Shown here piece by piece: positions 47,926-59,879 of a stretch of DNA of 64,000 nucleotides (positions within the stretch are counted from its first letter, which is position 1; each line of letters opens with the position of its first letter). The notes under the pieces were generated by a model that was not told the origin of the DNA, ran no database searches, and saw nothing but the letters and a program-made list of their open reading frames with translations. The translations under genes were made by a program, and so were the position numbers. This DNA comes from Eonycteris spelaea (taxonomy: Eukaryota; Chordata; Mammalia; Chiroptera; Pteropodidae). The stretch spans positions 5,890,001-5,954,000 of the forward strand of contig PUFA01000006.1 of assembly GCA_003508835.1 (NCBI GenBank). The letters run 5' to 3'.

Positions 47926-49276
47926 TTTAAAGCTTTTTACTCTATAGATCCTGCACATTTCTTACTAGGCTTATTTCTTGTTTGTTGCTATTATAAATAA
48001 GATTTTCTTTTTCTTCCTGCATACTTTCTAATGGCTTGTGATTTATATATAGGAAAACTATTAATTTTATAAGTATATTATATCTGTAATCAGTCATCTT
48101 ACTGAAACTCTTAGATTTTCTAATAGATTTTCAGTTGATTATCTTCGATTTACCTTTCCTTCCTTTTCTTATTTGTTTGCTAGTATGGAGGTTGAAAATG
48201 TACTGCTCTAGGGCCAGGTGTATCTTCTGTATTTACAAAACAATTAAACCATCTTTTTTCAAAAATCAAGAGTTTTCTCACATATGCCCAAACTGGAATT
48301 GTAGGTAATTATTACCTGAAATTTTAGGGAATTGCACAATACTGGGTTGGCGGTGTTCCTGCAAGAGAAAGTGCATGGCAGCTCTTGAGCTGCTGCCCTG
48401 AGATAGGTCATAACTCTAGTGTTTAACTGATCCCTATTTTTAAAAAACCCAATTCTCTTCACTTTTTACATTACCTTCATGGTCCCTGAAGGCATTTGAG
48501 TTTGCAACGTTGCTAATTCTTTCAGATAGACATTAAATAATATTGGTGATAAAAGGTATCCTTGACTTATTTTTGACTTTAATGGCAACGCTTCTTATAT
48601 TTTACTGTTAAGTATGACGCTGACTCTTTCTTCTAACATTTTAGCATGAAAAATTTCAAACATCCAGAAAAGTTGGAAGACTTATACAGAAAAAGTGAAA
48701 GAATTGAAAACCCGTATACCCAGAACCTATACGCTACAATTTTACTATACTCATTTTATTACATATCTATTCATCTACCCTTCCTTTTATCCATCCAACA
48801 ATCTATCTTAGTTTTTGGATGTATTTTAAAGTAAATTGAAGACATCAGCACACTTAACCTTCAAAAATTTCAGCATGCATATTATTAACCAGAGTTTGGT
48901 ATTTGCTTACAGTTCCTTTTTTCTTTTGAGGTAAAATTTACATACAATTCAGTGAACAAATTTTAAGTATACCTTCTATGAGTTTTGACAAATTCATACA
49001 CTTGTATAACTCAAACTCTTTTCAGAATATAGAATATTACTATGATTCTAGGAAGTTCTATTATATTCCTTTCCAGTTCAGTTCCCATGCCCCCACCTCA
49101 GGTAACCACAGTTCTGATTTTTGTCCACCATAGATTTGTTTGACCAATTCTAGAGCTTCATATAAAAGGAACTATACTCTTGTGTAAGGCTTCTTTCACA
49201 AAGCATAATGTTTTTGAGATTCATCTATGTTGCTTAGATATCAGCAGTTCCTTTTTATTACTGAGTATTGTTTCAT

Positions 49277-49670
49277 TGTTATGGATTTACTGTGTATCCC
49301 CTGCCCTTCCCCCACCCACCAATTCATATGTGGAAGCCCTAACCCTCAATTTGATGGTATTTGGAAATGGGGTCTTGGGGAAGCAATTAAGGTTAGCAGC
49401 GGGGGGGTGGAGGGGAGTCATGATGATAGAACCCCGGTCTGATGGGATTAGTGCCTTTATAAGAAGAGACACTAGAGAATTTGCTTTCTCTCTCCTCCAT
49501 GGGAGGACATAGCAAGAAGGCAGCTATCTGCAACCCAGCAAAAAAGCCTTTACTAGAAACTGACCTTCCTCTTGGACTTCCCAGCCTCTAGAACTGTGAG
49601 GAAATAAGTTTTAGATGTTTAAGCCACCCAGTCTATGGTGTTTTATTATGGCAACCTGAGCAGTCTGACA
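49277..49670 (+). mobile_element. MST-class MaLR solo LTR
   Basis: 394 bases, TGTTATGG...TCTGACA, with exact 5-bp target duplications TTCAT (49272-49276 and 49671-49675). Diagnostic text: 'CCTTTATAAGAAGAGACAC', 'GGAGGACATAGCAAGAAGGC' and 'TTTAAGCCACCCAGTCTATG'. Inserted in the inner L1. Confidence 0.92.
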
Positions 49671-49861
49671 TTCATTATATGTATATACAACAGTTTATTT
49701 AACCATTATCCTGTTGATAGATAGCTGGATCCTTTGCAGTTTGGGGCTAATATAAATAAAAGTATTATGAAATTTTCATGAAAGTCATTTTGGGAACATT
49801 TACTTTCATTTCTCTTGGTAAAATACATAAGAGTAGAATTTGCTGGGTTGCACAGTTGATG

Positions 49862-50036
49862 TACAGTAGGTCCTCACTTAACATTATCAATAGGTTCTTG
49901 GACTTTAAGCGGAATAATATATAATAAAACTAATTTTACCATAGGCTAATTGAAATAACAAAGAGTTAAGTTCCTACAGCATCTCATCAATGTTATAACA
50001 AAACAATGATGAACGAAAAAACAATGATGAACCTGC
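49862..50036. mobile_element. Tigger/mariner-like MITE
   Basis: TA then CAGTAGGTCCTCACTTAACA at the left, 'TTTACCATAGGCTAATTG' and 'GAGTTAAGTTCCTACAGCAT' inside, and AACAATGATGAAC-type sequence at the right end. Inserted in the inner L1. Confidence 0.7.
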
Positions 50037-50674
50037 CACATATTAATTTGACAAGAAAGTACCAGACCTTTTCTCAAAGTGTTTTGCATGTCCTGGTTGC
50101 TCTACACCCTTGCCAACACTCAGTGTTGTCTGGATTTTGTTTTGATACTTAAGATGTATAGATCATGTTAATAATATCCACCTAATTCATTTTTATTACG
50201 AATTTTTCTTTCTGTTTTTAAAATCCGGAATGAATGTTGAAATTTGTAAATTCTTTTTCAGCATCTATAAGACAATCATATGGTCCCTATTCTTTGATTT
50301 GTTGCTGTAGTGAATTAAGAAATAGTTTTGGAAAAATTGAACCAGCCTTCATTCCTGGGATAAACTCCATTTAGTCATCTAATATGTGGCAGGATTCTGC
50401 TTGCTGATAATACGTTTAGACCATTATTCACTATTCATAAATAAGACATTTTATTTTGGGTTCTTCTTTTGTCAAGTTTTAACGTTTATTGGCTTTGAAA
50501 ATGGATTGGGAAGCTTTGTAATGTCCACTGTTCTGACCTAGTGATTTTGGACTTGTGGTTTCTGTATGATTTTTTTTTTTTCAGCTTGTTGGTTGGTTGA
50601 GTTTGGCCTTATAATTGTTACCGGCAGACCCAGGCTGCCTCTTGTGTGTGAGTGCTATGCCTATAGTCACAATA

Positions 50675-50930
50675 TACTGAGGCAGTGTAGCTAGTGGTTA
50701 AGAGCATAGGCTCTGAAACCTGGCGTGGTCAAATTCCAGCTCAGCCACTCGCTAGCAGCATGGGGCAACTGAGGCTCAGAGGGGCAACAGACTGGGTCAG
50801 AGCATAGAGATTAAGAAAGCTTTTGAGCCCTCATCTATAAAACAAGGACAATAAGAGTATCTGCCTCCCAGGTAGTTCGGAGATGCGGTGACCGGTGAAG
50901 ACACTGGCACAGAACCTGCTGTGCCGTGAG
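50675..50930 (+). repeat. MIR SINE
   Basis: Sense MIR: 'GTGTAGCTAGTGGTTAAGAG', 'ATAGGCTCTGAAACCTGGCG' and 'AATTCCAGCTCAGCCACTCG', with a less regular continuation. Confidence 0.8.
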
Positions 50931-53285
50931 CACGTGGGAGGCATTACAGCAAAGCTAGTTCCAACCCCCCAGTTGAATCGAATCAAACTGTTGCGGTTCT
51001 CTGCCAAGCTACAAAATTCGTGTCCTTTCCCTGGTGGCAGCTTTGTTGGTTGGTTTGTTTGTTTGTTTTTGACACAGTGTAAGGATATGAAAAAAGTCAA
51101 CCTAAGCTTCCCTGGAAGTTCAGCTGGGTCGGTGATAGGAGCCTGTTTTCCTTGAAGAAGTGAAATTGATGAGTGCTTTGGAGCTGGCTGATTTCCTGGC
51201 CGTGACTGTATCTTCTATCTGTTTTTTTTTTTCATTGTTTTGAATGTTTTTTTTTTTTAATTGTAATTTTTTTAGACACTAACTCTAAAGGCTTCCCTCT
51301 TATCATGCTACCTCTGAGGGTGGAAGGCTTCCTGGGTCTCCCCAACCAAGAGGCAAGAAAGAGTAGAGATGCTGATGGGGGACAGAGACTGCTTCAAAGG
51401 GAGTAAGCCCCTCTCCATCCAGGTATTTGAGCAAAGGCAGATGGCCACTAGATAGGGAGGCTGCAATAGGGATTCAGGTATTGGATGATGGGCTGGGCAT
51501 GGGAAGTTAGGGTTGGGGGGAGATTAGACTCTGAATCACCACTGGGAAGAACTCTGTAGAGGAACAGACCTAAGTATAAGTTCCCACCCCTGCAACTCCC
51601 TAATAGTGTAATTTCTGGCAAGTAACTCAGAGATTCTATGAAGCTGGGAGGACTCTTCCTAATGTTTAATACTATGAGCATTGTTGTCTTTGGCATCTGC
51701 CCCTTTCTTTCTGCTCACCACAAAGCACAGAGTGTACTTGGCTTTAGAGGTTTCACATTAGAGAGTTTAGATTGTGTGAAGGCTGTGGCTACAGGGCCAG
51801 TCACAGATGTCACTATGAGTGGGTACAGCTGTGTATTTGGGTGATTTCTGTTACATTTGGCCTCATTGGCTACTTTTCCCAAATTTCGTGAATTAGATAT
51901 GTAGGCATCATTGGGGTGTCTAATTTTGGCAAAATGACCTTCTTTGTCCTGGAATTGCAATTGCCTGGTGACTTTTTGTGGGCCTGAAGAGAGTCAGGTT
52001 TGAGTATTCATTCCATTGTGCTGGAAAACAAAAGAATCCAGTCGAATACCAAAGCAAACCATTACATTTTTAAATGCTCAGCTAACAATTTCTGATGCAG
52101 AAATTTCCAAGAGAGAAAAGATTTGGAGCTTAACATATAAGCCTGTCTTGAGGTTTGATGGTTAAACACTACATTCTAGAACTACAAGATGTAATAATAA
52201 AAAAATTTGGGAAAATTTCCCTATAATGGCAGATGGAGATTAAAATGCATTTGGGGACATTTCCAACATACATGAGCATAGTGGTGAAAGCAAGTCCTAA
52301 ATGAGCTAACCTGTGGGAGCCAAGCTCTGCCCTCACACCTCCAATTGAGGGGGGGGGCATTTGAAAGACTGACAGGTTTAGCTAATTAGATTAAGGGGCG
52401 GGGTAAGAGTTAAAGAGCTGCAGCAGCAGGTTGGTGAGATAAAGTAATTCTGGAACAAACATCGTTTTGGTTTGGAGTTTCAGATTAGAAAAGATGCCAG
52501 CACAAGCGAAGATCTAACCAGTGCCATTATAGATGCAGAATGATGCCCATTCTATGGTGGGGGTAAACCGAGGCTCGGAAACATGAAGATTTCTAGAGGC
52601 TACCCAAAGAGTCACGTGTATTTGTGATAATAACGTACATCTCCTTGTCCTGGTCTTTCACAAGAATCCTCTCCTCTGGATATAAGTGCCCTGTCATTTA
52701 GGTTAGACTGGCATGAACACCACCAGGGTTACAGATTCTCATTCTGCAGGTGCTAATTAGTAATGCGAAGAGAGAAAACCTTTACATTCTAGCCAAAGGC
52801 TGTATCCCATGAGCTTCATGTAAGGGAGATCTGGCTGCATCATTAGCCCCAGAATTCGTTCTGCTAGGAGGCTTAGAGCGAGGACTCCAGGTGCTTCGTC
52901 ACCCCTATTGCAGAAACAATGTAAAGACGTGGGCACCTGGTAGAGGAAGTGTCCCCAGGATAATGGAGTGCTTGTTGCCTCTTATCAGGCTGTGAGATCT
53001 TCACTAAGCTGGCTCTGAGAGACCAGGATGGCATGATATGTCCTGTCGTCCGATGCAGCCCCTCCCGCTCCCTTCGCCCCACTCCCCACACTACCCAAAT
53101 CTTCATAAATTCTACTTCCACCCACTGAATGGTCAGTGTGAATGGGTTCCTAGCGGACACTGGCCAAACGGCTGAGCTTTGCACCAGGGACGATATTGGG
53201 CAGAACAGAGATGTCACGAGGGAGCAGAATCTAGAAACAAAAAGGTGTGTGAATCTGGAGACTCAACCCACATCTTGGGAGAGGT
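50931..53285. other. Intergenic, no gene recognised
   Basis: Mostly unique sequence with T-rich runs (51220-51275), a GTTT repeat (about 51040-51068) and a G run near 52350. Possible faint MIR at 52535-52620. Open frames here are unremarkable. Confidence 0.5.
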
Positions 53286-53289
53286 TAAA

Positions 53290-53420
53290 TCGCCCTTGTG
53301 TAGGTCTCTCAGACTGAGGTGCCATCTGGGTCTCATTATCAATATCTTCCATTTATAGTGGAGGAACCCGAGCCTGGAGAGGTTGTTAGATGGCTGGCCA
53401 CAGGCTTCATTCTCTCCCCA
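53290..53420 (-). repeat. MIR SINE fragment
   Basis: Antisense MIR-like text: 'CAATATCTTCCATTTATAGTG' and 'GGAGGAACCCGAGCCTGGAG'. Confidence 0.5.
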
Positions 53421-53779
53421 TCTGGAGCTTTAGATCCTGACAGCAACACTCTAGCCTGCCTCTCCTGAACTCTCTCATGCCTGGGGAGAGAACTGTTGGA
53501 GGCCAAGTGGCACGCCACTGAGTGATGAGCTGTGAAAGAAGGAGCAAGGCAGTCCAGGAAGCAGGACTTTGGGATGAGTCAAGACCACTCAACCCGCAGT
53601 CTGTAAGGACTTCGGAGGCTGCTTTCTGGAAGGCTGAAGCACCCAGGGACCTCTTCACTCCTGGCTGGCCAAAGGCCAGCCCACTCCCTGAATAGCCCCT
53701 GGCTCCTCTCCATCGCTTTGTACCCTGGCCCCTGGCCCCAGAGGTCACCTTCCCATCCCAGCATCCTCATTCGACTTCC

Positions 53780-54380
53780 ATGCATATATTTCAGCACTAA
53801 CAACAAAAACACTAGAGAAAAGGGGACTCTTTTCTCTAGAGCATTTATTATTAGGGGCCAATGGTTACCCGGAGGAAAAAAAAACCGACTTCCAAATTCT
53901 GCTCTGGAAACCAAACCTAATTTAGGGAAGTACAATGTGCTGAAGAAAGATTGCCTCTTAATTTTAGATTCATGCGGAATGCAGGCAGGAAGGCAGAATC
54001 CCTTAACATAACACAGGCTTTTTGGTGGTGTAACAGAATAATAAATCCTTGAGGAATTCCCCAAGCAAGGTAAAGTAGGATAATATACATTTCTTAATAT
54101 TGCAGAAGTTTCCTTAATCTTATTGCTTAAACTTTTCAATAAACTGTAATGTTTATTAGTAGTTTTTCATTTCCAACTATCGGATAATTCCTTTTGCTAA
54201 GTTGGGGTAAACGGGGTCCCCTAGTGCCTCTGGTTTCAGTTTTGTGTGATATATATCTGACCAGACACTTGATGTAATAGAGAAGTATTGTGTTTTCCAG
54301 TGTTGAACTTAAAGGTTCAAATGTGTTAATGCAATTGAATTGATTGTAATATTTTATAAAAGTTTCTCCAACAGAAATGT
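53780..54380. promoter_or_regulatory. Candidate conserved noncoding block
   Basis: AT-rich but complex and transposon-free, with many AATAATAAA, TTAAT and CAATAAA-like cores (54020-54160) and a second patch at 54260-54370. A 186-codon open frame on the minus strand (53579-54139) overlaps it and was not recognised as a protein. Confidence 0.3.
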
Positions 54381-55140
54381 GGTTAGTGAATCGAGTTGTC
54401 AGAGGTTATGAGAACATACAGAGAGGCTTGCTTGCAGTGCTGGAAGTTTCTGGCTAAGTACTGGGGGTGGTCGAGGAGGCTCGGTTTGGAGGCTTTCATT
54501 CCTTATTTCCTCAGAAGAGATTCATCAGAGGGAAGGACAGCCAGGTTTCCCCCAGAAATGTCTGCAGCAGGGACGACATGCATTTGTGTTTTGTAAAGGC
54601 TGTGCGTTTATCCACCATGAGCCTGGCACGGCTGGTCCCACGTGGGACTTCTTTAGCTGAGCACCCCCAACTAAAGCCAATTGGGAAGTCGAGGAGGCTA
54701 CCCCAAGCGGGGACTGAACTGGAGAATTCTAATCCCCTTTTGCGGAAAGGGTGGGAGACGGTAAGGTTAATCACCACTGAGAGAGAACTTTTTCTTTATC
54801 AAATGCCCTAGAAGTACTGTTATTCTTTGCACTATCCCCGCAGGAGAAGATCCTATCTTAAATGATCAGCACGAATGATGAAGAAATTCATTTTTACCCT
54901 CTCCCTTGACTCTTTTTTAATTGATTTTTTTCCCTCTTGAAATGGCAAATAATTTAACATTGTTACAAAATTCCTTCCGCTCAATAGCAGATGGGGAAAA
55001 AAAACCCACAGTAAGAAAAAGGGTAAAAATCCCATTCAGCTAATGAGGTCTATAACTGAGCCATTATTTCTGCTTGAAGTCCCTGTCAGCCCCAGGTTAG
55101 TTGATGGCCAGTTTTTAGATTCCTGTGGTAGCATACCCTT

Positions 55141-55154
55141 TCACCACCTGCTGG
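55141..55154 (-). promoter_or_regulatory. CTCF-like motif, reverse orientation
   Basis: TCACCACCTGCTGG matches the reverse CTCF consensus at 12 of 14 positions. Confidence 0.3.
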
Positions 55155-55534
55155 GTGGCTCTGGCATTCTGGTCTCTCAGAATTAAAAGACAAAAAATTG
55201 GCCCGGGATGTACTCTGCTTCCTGTGCCGGTGCTGGTATGATGGAGAGGATGCTCAAGGCAGAAGCCTGTTGGTTTTCCGATGCTGAATTCCAGCTCCCT
55301 GGCCTTCTAATATTTATTAAGAGAAACAGTCTGAAGATAATTTTCAGAAAAGACTGAATTGAATGGAACAATCAGTAGAAAAGGGTTCTGAACTCACCTT
55401 TTACAATTTTTCCTTTTCTCTTCTTTAAATGATGCTCCAAGCTAGGGGACTGGAGGCACAGAGGTGAGCCTGTCTTTCACATCATTGTCTTTGAGCCTTG
55501 AATTTCTTTTCTGCCCTAGGATTTAGACCTAGAG

Positions 55535-55745
55535 TCTGGGCTGTGGTACAGTAGCAAGTAGCCACCTGTGGCTCTTTAAATTGAACTTCGAGTTAATGAA
55601 ATAAAGCTAAAATTAAAATTTATTCCCCAGTTGCATTAGCCACATTTTAAATTCTCAATGGCCACTTGTGGCTAGTGCCTACTGAATTGGATGGTGTAGA
55701 ACATCCACCATTAGGGAAGATTCTACCAGACTGTACACTATGTAC
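55535..55745. mobile_element. hAT-Charlie-type MITE, same family as at the window start
   Basis: Paired 'TAGCCACCTGTGGCT' and 'GGCCACTTGTGGCTAGTGCC' segments around an AT-rich centre, then 'TAGAACATCCACCATTAGGG'. Decayed relative of the element at 5-168. Confidence 0.7.
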
Positions 55746-55799
55746 AGTGCCTGCATGAGGCTCTGGGTCTGGTTACGCATGCTGGAGGGCCTGACTACA

Positions 55800-56651
55800 C
55801 AGGCATGCACCGTTTAACACAGGGATACGTTCTGAGAAATGCATCATCCGGTGATTTCGTCGTTGTGCAATCATGACCGAGTGCATTTACGTAAACCTAG
55901 ATGGTACAGCCTATTACACACCTAGGCTAGATGGTATAATCTTTTGCTCCTAGGCTACAAACCTGCACAGCATGTTACCGTACTGAATGCTATAGGCAAC
56001 GTAATACAATGATAAGTATTTGTGTATCAAACACAGAAAAGGTACAGTAAAAATATGGTATAAAAGATGAAAGATACGCCCATATAGGGCACTTATAGGC
56101 GAATGGAGCTTCTGGCTTGGAAGTTGCTTCGAGTGAGTCAGTGAGTGATTGGTGAGGGACTGTGAAGGCTGAGGACATTACTGTACACTACTGCAGACTT
56201 TATAAACCTTGTACACAATTTATACAACAACACAAGATTAAATCAAGCACAAGAGAAAATGATGCAATCAAGAGACGTGGTAAACACGAGATGCTGCTGC
56301 TGGCACAACACGGCATTCTGTTTTAAAGCATTTTTTTTTTTATAAATAGAAAGTATACTTTAATGATAAAGAGTACAGTATAGTAAATAGGAACAAAGTC
56401 ATTTATTGTCATTAAGTATAATGCACTGTACATAATCGTACTTATGTTGTACTTTTATACAAATGGCAGTGCAGGAGGTTTGTTTACACCAGCATCACCA
56501 CAAACATGTGAGTAATGCTTTGTGCTCCGACGTTATGATGACGATGATGTCACTAGCAAAAGGAGTTTTTCGGCTCTGTTATAATCTTATGGGACTGCCC
56601 CTGGTATATGTGCTCCCATTGACTGAAATGTCGCTATGTAGCATATGACTG
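55800..56651 (+). mobile_element. Tigger-type DNA transposon (Tigger7-like), nonautonomous
   Basis: 852 bases with inverted ends CAGGCATGCACCGTTTAAC and, at the right, GCATATGACTG, followed by a TA target base pair (the left TA has decayed to CA). Internal landmarks: 'GATTTCGTCGTTGTGCAATC', 'CACACCTAGGCTAGATGG' and 'GGTACAGTAAAAATATGGTA'. No transposase frame. Family name is from memory. Confidence 0.85.
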
Positions 56652-57244
56652 TACTTGAGGCATAAAACTGGAAAGCCCGCAGAATTTGATGCTGTTTAGA
56701 CAGCAAGGCTTACTGTTTATTGGCAGAGAGCAGGAAGGAACTCATACATACAGCCCATAGAAGAAGAAACATACGAATCTGGGCTCTCTTTGAGCAAGGC
56801 TGCTGGCAGCCACAGGCTAGGGTAAAGTGGGGCCCTGCCATGTGGCTCTGCCAGGTGACCATGATATTATGCTGTGATTCATTTTATCCCAGCTGGCCTA
56901 AGGTTCTCAGCAGAGGGAATGAAATACGCCAAGACCCCGAGGCAGGAAGAGAATGGCACATTCCGGGAATTGGAGGGCATCCCTCATTCTAAGGAACTGG
57001 CAGGGTAAATGCTAGTCAAAAAATTGGCTGTGATTGAACACATTGTGTGCAGAGGCTGAACATGTAAGGAGGACTATTTGGAGAAAGAGAGACGTGCCTG
57101 AGGAGCAGCTTCAAGACCTCTTCCCACTCAGGATTTCAGAGGGTCTCTCCTATGTGTGACCTTCAGTTGAAGCCCCAGGTTACTCACCTTCTTCCAGAGC
57201 CGGAGACATAAGCCTTTCTTGGAAATGGTGTCAGTCTGGCTTCC

Positions 57245-57800
57245 AGCCTCCAAGAGAGTGCTCATGAAAGGTATGGCAAATTATAATATCCAAAAATGAC
57301 TGCACCAACATACATCCCACTCATGCTCTTCTTACTTTGTGAAATGAATCCTCCCCTTGAACCTGGGTGGACCTTTATAATTGCCTTGACCAAGAGAGCG
57401 TAGAGGACAGGAGACTGCATGACTTTGGAGGTTAGGTCATAGAAGGGGATAGGTGGCTTCTCTTCCCCCTTCTCTCTGCTACCTTCTCCTTCCCTCTCTT
57501 CCCCTCCTTCTCCTCTCCATGCTTCTTGGGAGCCCTGGGCTGCTGTGTAAGCAATCTGATTACCATGAAGCTGATGCTGGAGAGATCATGTGAAGAGGCT
57601 GCTTGGAGAAAGAGAGAGATGCCTGAGGAACCCCACCTGGTCCAGGATATAGCTGGGGCCCCAGAGATCATGGAGCAGAGACGAGCAACCCCTGCTGTGC
57701 CCTGTCCAAATCCCTGACCCACAGAACCCCAGAGCATAATAAATGAATGTTTTATGTCATTTAGTTTTGAGATAATTTGTTACACAGTCATCATAACTGG
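57245..57800 (+). repeat. MLT1-type MaLR LTR
   Basis: 'CCCCTTGAACCTGGGTGGAC', 'TTGCCTTGACCAAGAGAGCG', 'CTTCTTGGGAGCCCTGGGCT', 'AATCCCTGACCCACAGAACC' and 'GATAATTTGTTACACAGTCA' appear in the order of an MLT1 LTR. Confidence 0.8.
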
Positions 57801-58334
57801 AACGATGGGTCTGGTGGGATCCTTGGAGGTAGGGAAAAGTACCAGCTTTTCATCTTGGGTGACCTGGGGCATCCCTGGCAGGTGCTGGAAGCAGCAGGGC
57901 TCTTTTACCAATGCAGTCAGACCTTGTGAATTTAGAACGTGGAATTTGGTTTGTTTTCTAATCAGGGTTGAGCTAGAACTTCCCAGAGCATCTTCCATCA
58001 AGATAGAGTTTACGAAAGCAAATAGGAATGGCAACTGAGCGAGGAGGAGTGCTTTAGTTACCTAAGAGGACAACTGCTTTTGGAAAGACCCAGCCAAGGG
58101 TGCATTACTATTTACACATAAACAATTGATATGTTACCATAAATCCTTGTCAACCCACCAAAGTGGGCCCCTAAGGACCTAGTTATGGAAATTACAACTT
58201 GGTTTGTTAGATTTAGAACTTGGCTAACGTCGATCTAGTCACTTGCACTTAAACAATAATTGATGAGCATTGCCCAATGGTTCTTAAAATCCGGTTTTTA
58301 CTCTTTGAGATTAGACTAGCCCCTAGACTGGTCT

Positions 58335-58560
58335 GGTGTGGACAAACATTGCTATTATTTATTGAGAGTTTCGACTATGCCAGGCAGACACTGCTGGGTG
58401 CTTTAACTTGGAATATTCTCATTTAACTCTTGCAGCATAATTTTGAGGAAGGTTCTAGAAGTAGCCTTGAGAAAATCATGGGTCAGAGAGGTAATGGGAC
58501 TTCCCCAAGGTCACCTGGTAGTCTGACTCTAGAGCATGAGTGGGTCACTACCATGCTGAG
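58335..58560 (-). repeat. MIR SINE
   Basis: Antisense MIR: 'ATTTATTGAGAGTTTCGACT', 'TGCCAGGCAGACACTGCTGG' and 'CCCAAGGTCACCTGGTAGTC'. A short sense MIR-like core follows at about 58695-58760. Confidence 0.75.
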
Positions 58561-58849
58561 TCAACCTCTTCAAGGGAGCCTTGTTTCATCTTCCCAAATC
58601 GTCTGGTGGAGGGCAGCGAGCACAGTACTCAGGAGCTCCCGAGCTTTATGAATGTCCATGGGTGAGAAGTCTCCTTGGGGGTGCCAGTGCAATTCGCTGT
58701 GTGACTTTGGACAAGTCATGTCCCAGTTGGTGGAAGGTGGCCTCGAAGATCTCCAAGCTCCTTTCCCAGTGTTTCCAAAAAAGGCTCTCTGAGCCCAGAG
58801 TAGCAAATATCCCCTTAGGTTGCAGCTCCTGTTTGCAAAGCCTGTTACA

Positions 58850-59620
58850 GATGCCTTAATTAATTATTCAGGCTGACATCTCCAGCTCCAAAAATCACAG
58901 GATTGAGAAAAGATCATAGGAATATAATCAATGTGAACTTGGCTGATAATCGCTGGTCCCAGGGTAGTGTGAAGAGAAGAAAACCCTCCAAATTGGTCTT
59001 CTTTTACACTTTGGCCTTAGTTCTGCCAGCGGCCAAGGTAAAACCGCCCTTTCTCAATAATTAATGAGCAGGAGCGCCCCGGGCCTAGGCCCCGGGAGGA
59101 GGCCCCTCACGGGGTGGCTGCGCCTCCAGAAGTCTGCATGCGCACACCCACGTGTACCAGCCAGCCTGTCGGGGGCGCGAACACTGAGTCACTGTGGCTG
59201 ACCCAGCAAAGTGCTGGGAGTGTGACCGGAATGAAGGGTTGCTCTGTCTGTCTCTGAGGTGGCGTGGCAGATCAAATCACAGCGGATCAGGCGTCGAGAT
59301 GTTGCCTTGCTCTGAGTGACAGAAGTTAATAATTAGTGACAATGATTGACAGATACACTCCATCTGCTGCTCTGACGCCTAGGAGCAGTTATTCCACAAC
59401 TGTCTGCGGGCACAATGAACTCCCCCGGGAGCGCGGGCTGGCCCGTGATTGACAGCTGCCTCCAAGAGAGACAGGCCACTGACGGGAAAGTCGCTGTCAG
59501 CAGAAGCGCTCTGGTCCCCCGTGTTCCCGAGGAGGCTCACTCGCGGTATACATTTATTCTGTTTCATTTATCATGTCAGCCGCGGTTTTAAATAGATTAC
59601 TAGCTACCCTGTTTTTTAAC
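58850..59620. promoter_or_regulatory. Candidate developmental enhancer with PBX/MEIS-type sites
   Basis: Transposon-free. Has TTAATTAATTATTC (58857-58870), AATAATTAATGAG (59056-59068), a 12-bp GC palindrome GGGCCTAGGCCC (59081-59092) in a short CpG-rich patch, and two exact TGATTGACAG decamers (59343-59352, 59446-59455). Further MEIS cores TGACAG (59317-59322) and CTGTCA (59494-59499) are present. Confidence 0.45.
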
Positions 59621-59879
59621 CGGAGAGTTTTCGATGGGTAAATTAGAAATAACGCGAATGTCAACTACTTCCTGGGACTCAGGTCTCCCTCTAGTTTATT
59701 CTCTGGGTAGATGGGGGGAGAGGAGATAGGAGCTTGCCTGAATTGTAGATTTAACTGATCTTTCCATTAAAATCAAAATGGAATCTTTAACCAGAAGCCC
59801 TGTAAAATGGTGCTGAGCGTTACTTGGTAAACTTGGGCTCAAAAGTCCAAACTAAAGCATGTAAGCACCCTTTTTTTTT

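Larger units (their letters stand above)
48636..50205 (-). repeat. Inner L1 3' end inserted in the outer L1
   Basis: Starts with antisense L1 3' UTR ('TCAAACATCCAGAAAAGTTG') and runs to 'TTGCTGGGTTGCACAGTTGA' and 'CACCCTTGCCAACACTCAGT'. The outer L1 resumes after it. The inner copy is itself cut by an MST LTR and a small DNA transposon. Confidence 0.7.
45670..50450 (-). repeat. Outer old L1 carrying nested insertions
   Basis: Antisense L1 running from its 3' UTR at about 45670 into the reverse-transcriptase part of ORF2 at about 50450. The text breaks off at about 48635 ('GTATGACGCTGACTCTTTC') and resumes at about 50210 ('CAGCATCTATAAGACAATCA', 'CATTCCTGGGATAAACTCC'), as expected if a later L1 landed inside. 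It is also interrupted at 46225-46711 and about 47495-47925. No intact frame remains. Confidence 0.75.

Noticed and set aside
53579..54139. 186-codon minus-strand open frame, the longest in the intergenic part
   Set aside because: No recognised family or motif, and no splice or promoter context. It overlaps a candidate noncoding element and a plus-strand frame. A frame of this length by chance in 48 kb is plausible.
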